From Actinotignum schaalii_C (GTDB taxonomy: Bacteria > Actinomycetota > Actinomycetes > Actinomycetales > Actinomycetaceae), in contig NZ_JAWUEL010000008.1 in NCBI RefSeq assembly GCF_034119425.1, positions 20,951 to 84,950 of the forward strand: 64,000 bases of DNA. The letters are read 5' to 3'. The notes beneath the pieces were generated by a model. The model was not told the DNA's origin, did no database searches, and saw only the letters and a list, made by a program, of their open reading frames with translations. The stretch's first letter is position 1; the number at the start of each line of letters is the position of its first letter. The position numbers and the translations under genes were made by a program. Of this stretch, positions 7,715 to 14,458 are shown one piece after another.

Positions 7715-9693
7715 TAGAACTTCTCCGCTTCCGGCTGATTAGCGCACCGTCGTACCACATCCACGATATGCGTGATCGCTTCGTCAATAGCGACCCCGTT
7801 ATGCTGCTCGCCGTCGCGGAAACGGAAGGACACGGCGCCGGCATCGACGTCGTCCCCACCGGCAATGAGGGTGAAGGGGATCTTCTCCTTCGCGGCGTTC
7901 CGAATCTTCTTGCCGAAGCGATCATCGGACGTATCCACTTCGGCGCGAATGTGCTGTTCACGCAGGCGCCGGGCGATATCTTCGCAGTAGTCGTTGAAGG
8001 TATCGGCCACCGGCACCAGGCGCACCTGCACGGGAGCGAGCCAGGCGGGGAAAGCCCCGGCGTAGTGCTCGACCAGCACGCCCAGGAAGCGTTCGATGGA
8101 GCCGAAGAGGGCCCGGTGGATCATGACCGGGCGCTGGCGTGAACCGTCCGGCGCGGTGTATTCCAGGCCGAAACGCTCCGGGAGGTTGAAGTCAAGCTGG
8201 ATGGTAGACATCTGCCAGGTGCGGCCGATGGCATCACGCGCCTGCACCGAAATCTTGGGGCCGTAGAAAGCCGCGCCTTCCGGATCAGGCACTAGTTCGA
8301 GGCCGGAGGATAGGGCCACTTCTTCCAGGGTGCGGGTAGCTTCTTCCCAGAGGTCGTCGTCCCCGATGAACTTCTTGGGGTCTTTCGTGGACAGTTCCAG
8401 GTAGAAATCGTTGAGGCCATAGTCCTTGAGGAGGGACAGCACAAAGGTAAGCAGGGAGGAAAGTTCCTCGCGCATCTGCTCGCGGGTGGTGTAAATATGG
8501 GCATCGTCCTGGGTGAAACCGCGGGCGCGGGTGAGACCGTGGATAACGCCGGACTTTTCGTAACGATACACCGTTCCGAATTCGAAGAGCCGCAGCGGCA
8601 GATCGCGGTAGGAACGCCCCCGCGCCTTATAAATAAGGGAGTGCATGGGGCAGTTCATCGGCTTGAGGTAGTAATCCTGATCCTCATCCACCCGCATGGC
8701 CGGGAACATACCATCCTTGTACCAGGACAGATGCCCGGAGGTCTGGAAGAGCTGGCCTTTGGTGATATGCGGAGTATTGACGAAATCGTAACCGGCTTCG
8801 ATGTGGCGCTGGCGAGAATAGTTTTCCATTTCCATGCGGATAATACCGCCCTTGGGATGGAAGACCGGGAGCCCAGAACCAATTTCGTCAGGGAAGGAGA
8901 AAAGATCTAATTCGGTTCCCAGCCGGCGGTGGTCCCGGCGTTGGGCTTCCGCAATACGGGTCTGGTAGGCATCCAGTTCTTCTTTACTCGGCCACGCGGT
9001 GCCGTAGATACGCTGGAGATGATCGTTATTCTGATCCCCCTTCCAGTAGGCGGCCGAGGCGCGGGTGAGTGCAAAACCATTGCCGATGAACTTGGTGGAA
9101 GGCAGGTGGGGCCCGCGGCATAGATCGGTCCACACTACATCGCCGTGGCGATTGACATTGTCGTACATGGTGAGCCCGCCATGGCCCACTTCTACGTTCG
9201 CCCCATCCGCATCGTGACCCTTGGTGGTGATGAGCTCAAGTTTATAGGGCTGGGAGGCTTCTTCCTGGCGAGCCTCTTCTTCGGTGACCTCGCGCCGCAC
9301 GAAACGCTGATTTTCCTTGACGATGCGCTTCATGCGCTTTTCGAGTTCTTTCAGCATATCCGGAGTAACCGGGTCAATATTGCCGAAATCGTAGTAGAAG
9401 CCATCCTCAATAAAAGGACCGATACCCAGATTGGCATCCGGGTAGATCTGCTGGACTGCCTGGGCTAGCACGTGGGTGGCAGAATGGCGGAGAATATTGA
9501 GCCCGTCCGGGGAATCAATGCGCACCGGTTCCACTTCGGCGCCGTCCAGCGTGGTCAAATCCGTGGCCAAATCCTTGAGTTCCCCGTTTACTTTCAGGGC
9601 GATAATCGCGCGATCCGCGGCGAAATAGGCGGTTCCCGGGCACGGTTCGTCAAGGGTGACGAGGGTGCCGTCCACGGATAGACGTGCGGGCAT
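7714..9693 (-). CDS. thrS: Threonyl-tRNA synthetase
   Basis: Class II aminoacyl-tRNA synthetase that charges tRNA-Thr. The 659-aa product has a TGS domain (about 1-60), an editing/SAD domain, a class II core ('MNCPMHSLIYK' zinc/motif region, 'LPLRLFEFGTVYRYEKSG' motif 2, 'HRALFGSIERF' motif 3) and a C-terminal anticodon-binding domain. I begin at the ATG at 9693 because 'GGAGA' lies just upstream and ThrS normally starts with the TGS strand; the ATG at 9774 adds 27 unconserved residues. It heads the PIM/ruv gene run. Mycobacteria have a HIT-family gene between thrS and pgsA; here the two genes abut. Confidence 0.97.
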   Translation of the reverse strand: MPARLSVDGTLVTLDEPCPGTAYFAADRAIIALKVNGELKDLATDLTTLDGAEVEPVRIDSPDGLNILRHSATHVLAQAVQQIYPDANLGIGPFIEDGFYYDFGNIDPVTPDMLKELEKRMKRIVKENQRFVRREVTEEEARQEEASQPYKLELITTKGHDADGANVEVGHGGLTMYDNVNRHGDVVWTDLCRGPHLPSTKFIGNGFALTRASAAYWKGDQNNDHLQRIYGTAWPSKEELDAYQTRIAEAQRRDHRRLGTELDLFSFPDEIGSGLPVFHPKGGIIRMEMENYSRQRHIEAGYDFVNTPHITKGQLFQTSGHLSWYKDGMFPAMRVDEDQDYYLKPMNCPMHSLIYKARGRSYRDLPLRLFEFGTVYRYEKSGVIHGLTRARGFTQDDAHIYTTREQMREELSSLLTFVLSLLKDYGLNDFYLELSTKDPKKFIGDDDLWEEATRTLEEVALSSGLELVPDPEGAAFYGPKISVQARDAIGRTWQMSTIQLDFNLPERFGLEYTAPDGSRQRPVMIHRALFGSIERFLGVLVEHYAGAFPAWLAPVQVRLVPVADTFNDYCEDIARRLREQHIRAEVDTSDDRFGKKIRNAAKEKIPFTLIAGGDDVDAGAVSFRFRDGEQHNGVAIDEAITHIVDVVRRCANQPEAEKF

Positions 9694-9800
9694 AGTTTTC
9701 TCCTTAGTTCTATTTTTCACGGCATCCAAACCGGGGATGCCCGCCCACCAGGATACCTGTTTCACTCCGGCCACGCCCGCGCGGCCCTACCGCGAACACG

Positions 9801-9844
9801 GCGAAGGGGACGCACCTCACGCCTGGTGAGATGGTCCCCTTCGC
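9801..9844. terminator. Long hairpin between dps and thrS
   Basis: Perfect 11-bp stem, 9801-9811 with 9834-9844 (GCGAAGGGGAC/GTCCCCTTCGC), with a further short inner stem (CTCAC/GTGAG). There is no T-tract in either direction. It is about 100 nt after the dps stop and about 110 nt before the thrS start, so it may end dps transcripts or be part of the thrS leader. No T-box consensus is visible. Confidence 0.5.
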
Positions 9845-9939
9845 TATGAGTCACGGCTGCGGCGCAGCGCGGTGCCGGTGTGCGCTAACGCGGTACAGGC
9901 GCGCGCTAGCGCCGACACCTGCCGGTAAGCGCCAGCAAT

Positions 9940-10386
9940 TTAGTTTTCGACCGCGGAGGCCTTCATGAACCAGCCCTGCAGCTCCAGGTTGCGAGCGACC
10001 CCGATGAGTAGGTCACCGCTGAGCGGATCGGCTTCGTCCACCTTGGACAGGTCATTCTGAATACGCCGGGACGCTCCGTAGAGCTTTTCTGCCATCACGG
10101 TATAAACATCGTCCACATTGAAGGGACCGGTACCAGCATCATCGAGACCGCTTTCCTTGGCCACGGTCACGGCCCGGCCATCCGGGAAACCACCGATGGT
10201 TGCGATACGTTCGGCAACCTCATCAAGGTCAGTGCGGGTGACGGATACGACTTCATCAAGAGCGAGGTGCAGAGCACGGAAACGCGCACCCTGAATATTC
10301 CAGTGGTACTGCTTAGCCTGCAGGGAGAGGTCAATAAGATCGGTCAGCGTGCGCTGAAGAGCATCGATAACAACTTTTTCGGCCAT
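9940..10386 (-). CDS. dps: Dps-family ferritin-like DNA-protecting protein
   Basis: Forms a 12-subunit cage that oxidises and stores Fe(II) with peroxide and can protect DNA. The 148-aa protein keeps the full Dps ferroxidase pattern with the exact Dps spacing: H28, H40, D44, D55 and E59 (H-x11-H-x3-D-x10-D-x3-E), including 'KQYHWNIQG'. It lacks the long Lys-rich N-terminal tail used for DNA binding in some Dps proteins, so DNA binding is uncertain. GGAT lies just before the ATG. It stands alone, with its own likely promoter upstream. Its role in peroxide defence gains interest because the superoxide dismutase gene in this window is broken. Confidence 0.95.
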   Translation of the reverse strand: MAEKVVIDALQRTLTDLIDLSLQAKQYHWNIQGARFRALHLALDEVVSVTRTDLDEVAERIATIGGFPDGRAVTVAKESGLDDAGTGPFNVDDVYTVMAEKLYGASRRIQNDLSKVDEADPLSGDLLIGVARNLELQGWFMKASAVEN

Positions 10387-10411
10387 TGATCCATCCTTTC
10401 GTTTACGTATA

Positions 10412-10456
10412 TAGGTCTACCCGCTCTATTGCGGAAAATATAGTCAGGAAGACCTA
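10412..10456 (-). promoter_or_regulatory. Likely dps promoter with an inverted repeat
   Basis: On the minus strand TATATT (10437-10442) is a good -10 element about 50 nt before the dps start; no convincing -35 is seen. A perfect 7-bp inverted repeat, TAGGTCT (10412-10418) and AGACCTA (10450-10456), encloses the -10, which would suit an operator. The binding protein is unknown. Confidence 0.4.
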
Positions 10457-10658
10457 ACGCACGGCCGCGCGCGGTACTTTTTTCACCCGCTTTTTCCGCA
10501 CGACGACGCCATTTTCCCGCGTGGTTGCGCGCTTTTACGCTCATGGCATGATTGCTTCTAGCCCGAAGCGGCCACCCGGGACTTTAGTCATGCCGTACCC
10601 GCATTCCGCGCGCCGCACACCACAGACACGGGCGGGTAGAGAGGCGTCAAAGCGTGTG
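10457..10658. other. Non-coding stretch before repeat copy A
   Basis: About 200 nt between the dps promoter and the dispersed repeat. No ORF with family resemblance, no RNA gene and no clear hairpin was seen. Confidence 0.4.
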
Positions 10659-11287
10659 CGTTGCGGGCTGTTAGGGACGCAGAATCTACGTCGCGAATAT
10701 AGAACCGCAGAAAAACTGTTACCCACCTACATTCTCTTAGCTGGCCCTACCGTGATCACTCGATCAACATGGGCAAGCATGGATGACGTGAGGTGATGCC
10801 CCTAAATAGCAACGCCACGACGTCGAGCCCCGCAGGATGCAACGCGTCGACGTCGGCCCTACAGGATGCGCCCTCCCGGCAGGAGGCCCCACAAAAAGCA
10901 ACTCCACGACATCAAAACAATTTCTTAATGTAGCTGCCGTTGCGCTTTGATGTCGGGCTGATGCGGCTACCTCCCCACGAGAGTCTCAAGAGCCTCACAA
11001 GCTTCAATAGTCACACCGGTACCTGGGAAGGGGGTATCTGTTTTCAGAGCTGTACTGCGCTTGTCGTACATGCGAAGTACATCCCGGAAAAACACACCTT
11101 CCTCACCGGCGCGGACGCGGCGGCCCTCAAGCGTCAGTTCAAGCTGGATATTAGACACCTTCCTCACCGGCGCGGACGCGGCGGTGAGGCAATGGCCGAT
11201 GCGGGGTCCGGTGCAGTGCTCCAGTGCGGTGGTCCGGTGCGGTGCCCCCCCTCGCACTTTGTTCCCGGGCACGGTTCATGCAGCTCC
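10659..11287 (+). repeat. Dispersed non-coding repeat, copy A
   Basis: 629 bp that recur as a close inverted copy at 59726-60420 (copy B). By eye the match is nearly continuous, with scattered substitutions and a few indels. The shared part begins at 'GCGTTGCGGGCTGTTAG' and ends at 'GGCACGGTTCATGCAGCTCC'. Compared with B, copy A has one extra ~30-bp unit (second 'GCAACGC..GACGTCG' at 10839) and a duplicated 30-bp block (11094-11123 and 11155-11184), and lacks a ~110-bp segment present in B. It contains no intact transposase; the short ORFs in it differ between copies and look non-coding. Possibly a non-autonomous mobile element or an old duplication. Confidence 0.85.
11094..11184 (+). repeat. 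30-bp direct repeat inside copy A
   Basis: The same 30 bases (ACACCTTCCTCACC...GCGGCGG) occur at 11094-11123 and 11155-11184, 61 bp apart. Copy B carries this block once. Confidence 0.85.
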
Positions 11288-11446
11288 AGACCGGACCCAA
11301 GCCAACGCCACAGCGCCATTAAATATTTCTGTCCATTATCCCATTCACGAAGGTCACGAGGGGTACGCCGCAACTTTGGAGCCACCGGGCAGCTGAGGCA
11401 TGACAGGTGGGAAGCCCTTGAAGTAGCGATCTGTGGGGAATATATG
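11288..11446. other. Non-coding spacer between repeat copy A and the tRNA cluster
   Basis: About 160 nt without a supported gene. Any termination signal for the minus-strand tRNA genes should be here, but no T-rich hairpin stands out. Confidence 0.4.
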
Positions 11447-11521
11447 TGGTGGGCGATACTGGGATCGAACCAGTGACCTCTTCCGTGTCAGGGAAGCGCG
11501 CTCCCGCTGCGCCAATCGCCC
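11447..11521 (-). tRNA. tRNA-Val (GAC), first copy
   Basis: Cloverleaf on the minus strand: acceptor GGGCGAT/ATCGCCC, anticodon loop CTGACAC (anticodon GAC, reads GUC), T-arm GGTTCGATCC. The 3' CCA is encoded (11447-11449). Identical to the copy at 11667-11741. Confidence 0.96.
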
Positions 11522-11522
11522 G

Positions 11523-11595
11523 AGCGGATGACGGGGCTCGAACCCGCGACCTCAACCTTGGCAAGGTTGCGCTCTACCAACTGAGCTACATCCGC
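11523..11595 (-). tRNA. tRNA-Gly (GCC), first copy
   Basis: Minus-strand cloverleaf with acceptor GCGGATG/CATCCGC, anticodon loop TTGCCAA (anticodon GCC) and T-arm GGTTCGAGCC. Discriminator base U; CCA is not encoded. It ends 1 nt upstream of the tRNA-Val gene and is identical to 11876-11948. Confidence 0.96.
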
Positions 11596-11666
11596 ACTGT
11601 TTCACAGCGAGCCACTATTTTACCCAACCGTGAGAGCCGGGTCAAAATGGCGCTGCGAGGAAATAA

Positions 11667-11741
11667 TGGTGGGCGATACTGGGATCGAACCAGTGACCTC
11701 TTCCGTGTCAGGGAAGCGCGCTCCCGCTGCGCCAATCGCCC
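11667..11741 (-). tRNA. tRNA-Val (GAC), second copy
   Basis: Same sequence as 11447-11521, including the encoded CCA at 11667-11669. Anticodon GAC. It lies 4 nt downstream of the tRNA-Cys gene. Confidence 0.96.
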
Positions 11742-11745
11742 CGCG

Positions 11746-11816
11746 AGGTGGGTACGGGATTCGAACCCGTGTACACGGCTTTGCAGGCCGTTGCCTCGCC
11801 TCTCGGCCAACCCACC
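11746..11816 (-). tRNA. tRNA-Cys (GCA)
   Basis: Minus-strand cloverleaf with acceptor GGTGGGT/ACCCACC and anticodon loop CTGCAAA (anticodon GCA). The discriminator base is U, as expected for tRNA-Cys. CCA is not encoded. Confidence 0.95.
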
Positions 11817-11875
11817 GTCCGGATACGTGAGAGGAGTATGGGCACCGTGTGCCGCTTTGCCTTTCTTCACATCCG

Positions 11876-11948
11876 AGCGGATGACGGGGCTCGAACCCGC
11901 GACCTCAACCTTGGCAAGGTTGCGCTCTACCAACTGAGCTACATCCGC
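11876..11948 (-). tRNA. tRNA-Gly (GCC), second copy
   Basis: Same sequence as 11523-11595, anticodon GCC. It is probably the first gene of the minus-strand tRNA transcript, which reads Gly, Cys, Val, Gly, Val. Confidence 0.96.
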
Positions 11949-12161
11949 GCGGCCACTCAACAATCACTAACCAAACCTGCCGGCCAGGCTATACCGTGGC
12001 GGGAACCGCCGCGGCGACGTCGATGACATCGAAAAACTATAGCGACTTTCCGAGCGCCCGGTCAAACCGGGGCAGTGAGGTGCACACCACGTTAGTTAAA
12101 TTTGAGTTTCACCGCTCGCCCCCTATAAGCTTGCGTGATGCACGGGCCGTTACGGTCGCCC
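11949..12161. other. Divergent spacer between tRNA-Gly and tRNA-Val (CAC)
   Basis: About 210 nt that should hold the promoters for the two tRNA directions. No ORF, and no promoter pair I could place with confidence. Confidence 0.4.
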
Positions 12162-12233
12162 GGGCGATTAGCTCAGTGGTAGAGCGCTTCGTTCACACCG
12201 AAGAGGTCACTGGTTCGAACCCAGTATCGCCCA
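12162..12233 (+). tRNA. tRNA-Val (CAC)
   Basis: Plus-strand cloverleaf with acceptor GGGCGAT/ATCGCCC, anticodon loop TTCACAC (anticodon CAC, reads GUG) and T-arm GGTTCGAACC. CCA is not encoded. Its acceptor and T-arm closely match the tRNA-Val (GAC) genes on the other strand. It ends 52 nt before glgX. Confidence 0.96.
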
Positions 12234-12285
12234 CCGTTTCACTAGATTTTCAGTATATTCCCACTTTCGTATGAGATACTCAGGT

Positions 12286-14448
12286 ATGAGAATTTGGCCT
12301 GGACACCCGTATCCGCTGGGCGCTACTTTCGACGGCACCGGCACGAATTTCGCGATCTACTCCTCCGTGGCTGAGAAAATCGAGCTCTGCCTGCTTGACG
12401 ATAACAATAAGGAAACCCGTGTGGAACTGCGGGAAGTCGATGCCAATGTTTGGCACTGTTACCTCACCTCGATTCGACCCGGGCAGCGCTACGGATATCG
12501 CGTGCACGGCCCCTACGATCCGGCCCACGGTCTGCGCTGCGATCCTTCCAAATTCCTTCTAGATCCGTACGCCAAAGCGATCGAAGGTAATATCACGAAT
12601 GCCCAGGAAGTCTTTTCCTATGATTTCAACGATCCTTCGCAACCATGCACCTTGGATTCGCTGGGCCACGTACCGGTCTCCGTGGTCATCAGTCCCTATT
12701 TCGATTGGGGTTATGACCGCCCACCCAAGCATGAATATAACGAGACCATTATTTATGAAACGCACGTGAAGGGCTTCACCCAGCGCCACCCGGATGTTCC
12801 CGAAGAATTGCGCGGTACCTACCAGGGCCTGACCCACCCACCCGTTCTCGACTACTTCACCTCGCTGGGGGTGACAGCTATTGAGCTTATGCCGGTGCAC
12901 CAATTTATCAATGACACCTCGCTCCAGGATCGAGGGCTGAGCAATTACTGGGGTTACAACACCATCGGCTTCTTTGCACCCCATGATGGCTACGCCACCA
13001 GGTCGCGCGGGGAGCAGGTCGATGAGTTTAAGGCCATGGTCAAAGCTTTTCACGAAGCTGATATTGAGGTCATCCTTGACGTGGTCTACAACCACACCGC
13101 GGAAGGGAACCACATGGGCCCCACCCTATCCTTCAAAGGTATCGATAACCGGTCCTACTACCGCCTGGTTCCCGATGACCCACGGCACTATTTCGATACC
13201 ACCGGGACCGGGAACTCCCTGAATATGACCTCCCCGCACACCCTCCAACTGATTATGGATTCACTGCGGTACTGGGTGACGGAGATGCACGTGGATGGTT
13301 TCCGTTTCGATTTAGCCTCCACTCTGGCCCGGGAACTTCACGCGGTAGATAAGCTCTCCTCCTTCTTTGACATCATCCAGCAGGATCCCATCATTTCCCA
13401 GGTCAAACTCATTGCCGAACCCTGGGATGTGGGCGAAGGTGGCTACCAGGTAGGAGGCTTCCCCCCGCTATGGACAGAATGGAACGGCAAATACCGTGAT
13501 ACCGTGCGTGATTTCTGGCGCGGGGAACCCGCTGCCCTTCCGGAATTCGCCTCGCGCCTGACGGGCAGCGCAGACCTGTACGAATCCTCCGGGCGCCGCC
13601 CCTTTGCCTCCATTAATTTCGTGACCGCGCACGATGGTTTCACCATGCGCGATCTAGTTTCCTATAACGAGAAACACAACGAAGCCAACGGTGAGAACAA
13701 CGCGGATGGAGAATCTAATAATCGCTCCTGGAATTGCGGGGAAGAAGGCCCCACGGACAATCCCGATATTCTCGATCTGCGCGAACGCCAAATCCGTAAT
13801 TTCATCTCCACCCTGCTACTTTCTCAAGGCGTGCCAATGATTTCCCACGGTGATGAAATTGGGCGCACCCAGGGCGGTAATAACAACACCTACTGCCAGG
13901 ACAATGAGATCGCCTGGGTGGATTGGGATCTCGATGACCGCCAGATGGATATTTTACAATTCACGCGGGCAGCGATTGCTTTCCGCAAGAACCACCCGGT
14001 CTTCCGGCGCCGGCGTTTCGTTTCCGGTTTCGATCCTGTTTGTGAAGGATGTCTGCCGGAAATCGAATGGTTCCGCCCCGATTCCAGCCAGATGGAAGAT
14101 TCCGATTGGGATTCCGGTTTCGCGCGTGCCCTGATGGTTTTCCTCAACGGCGCTGGCATCCGCGAACCTGATGAGCGCGGGAACCCAATTATTGATGATG
14201 ATGTCCTCCTCATGTTCAATGCGGGCGACGACGAAGTTGAGTTCGCAATCCCCGGCGGCGACTACGCCCGCGAATGGACAGAGGTGGTTAATACCGCGGC
14301 GGAGGTGAATCCCCAGCTGATTTTCGCTTCCGGGGATACCACCAGTCTGATCGGGCGCTCGATGCGCGTTTTCGTGCATGAGCCCTCCGAAGAAGATATC
14401 GATGATGCCCTGGCCGGTGCTCAGAAAACTACGCCGACCGTGCGCTAA
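12286..14448 (+). CDS. glgX: Glycogen debranching enzyme GlgX
   Basis: GH13 isoamylase-type enzyme that hydrolyses alpha-1,6 branches of glycogen trimmed by phosphorylase. The 720-aa product opens with the typical 'RIWPGHPYPLGATFDGTGTNFA' start (cited for position), an N-terminal CBM48-like domain. The GH13 regions follow: 'DVVYNHTAEG', 'GFRFDLAST' (nucleophile D), 'IAEPWDVG' (acid E) and 'FVTAHDGFT' (H-D pair). I prefer the ATG at 12286 over 12271 because family members begin M-x-I/V-WPG; neither has a strong ribosome site. It leads glgX-treY-treZ, which would turn glycogen into trehalose. Confidence 0.95.
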   Translation: MRIWPGHPYPLGATFDGTGTNFAIYSSVAEKIELCLLDDNNKETRVELREVDANVWHCYLTSIRPGQRYGYRVHGPYDPAHGLRCDPSKFLLDPYAKAIEGNITNAQEVFSYDFNDPSQPCTLDSLGHVPVSVVISPYFDWGYDRPPKHEYNETIIYETHVKGFTQRHPDVPEELRGTYQGLTHPPVLDYFTSLGVTAIELMPVHQFINDTSLQDRGLSNYWGYNTIGFFAPHDGYATRSRGEQVDEFKAMVKAFHEADIEVILDVVYNHTAEGNHMGPTLSFKGIDNRSYYRLVPDDPRHYFDTTGTGNSLNMTSPHTLQLIMDSLRYWVTEMHVDGFRFDLASTLARELHAVDKLSSFFDIIQQDPIISQVKLIAEPWDVGEGGYQVGGFPPLWTEWNGKYRDTVRDFWRGEPAALPEFASRLTGSADLYESSGRRPFASINFVTAHDGFTMRDLVSYNEKHNEANGENNADGESNNRSWNCGEEGPTDNPDILDLRERQIRNFISTLLLSQGVPMISHGDEIGRTQGGNNNTYCQDNEIAWVDWDLDDRQMDILQFTRAAIAFRKNHPVFRRRRFVSGFDPVCEGCLPEIEWFRPDSSQMEDSDWDSGFARALMVFLNGAGIREPDERGNPIIDDDVLLMFNAGDDEVEFAIPGGDYAREWTEVVNTAAEVNPQLIFASGDTTSLIGRSMRVFVHEPSEEDIDDALAGAQKTTPTVR

Positions 14449-14458
14449 GCTCGAAAGT

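Noticed and set aside
10799..10914. Degenerate CRISPR-like repeats
   Set aside because: Units are few, uneven and shared with copy B without unique spacers.
10967..11272. 101-aa minus-strand ORF in repeat copy A, with a related 131-codon ORF in copy B (59741-60133)
   Set aside because: The two share 'FFRDVLRMYDK' but differ elsewhere by indels that change the N-terminus; no ribosome site or domain. More likely open by chance in a conserved non-coding repeat.
11447..12233. rRNA operon or tmRNA near the tRNA cluster
   Set aside because: No rRNA-like sequence was seen; the six tRNA genes account for the structured parts.
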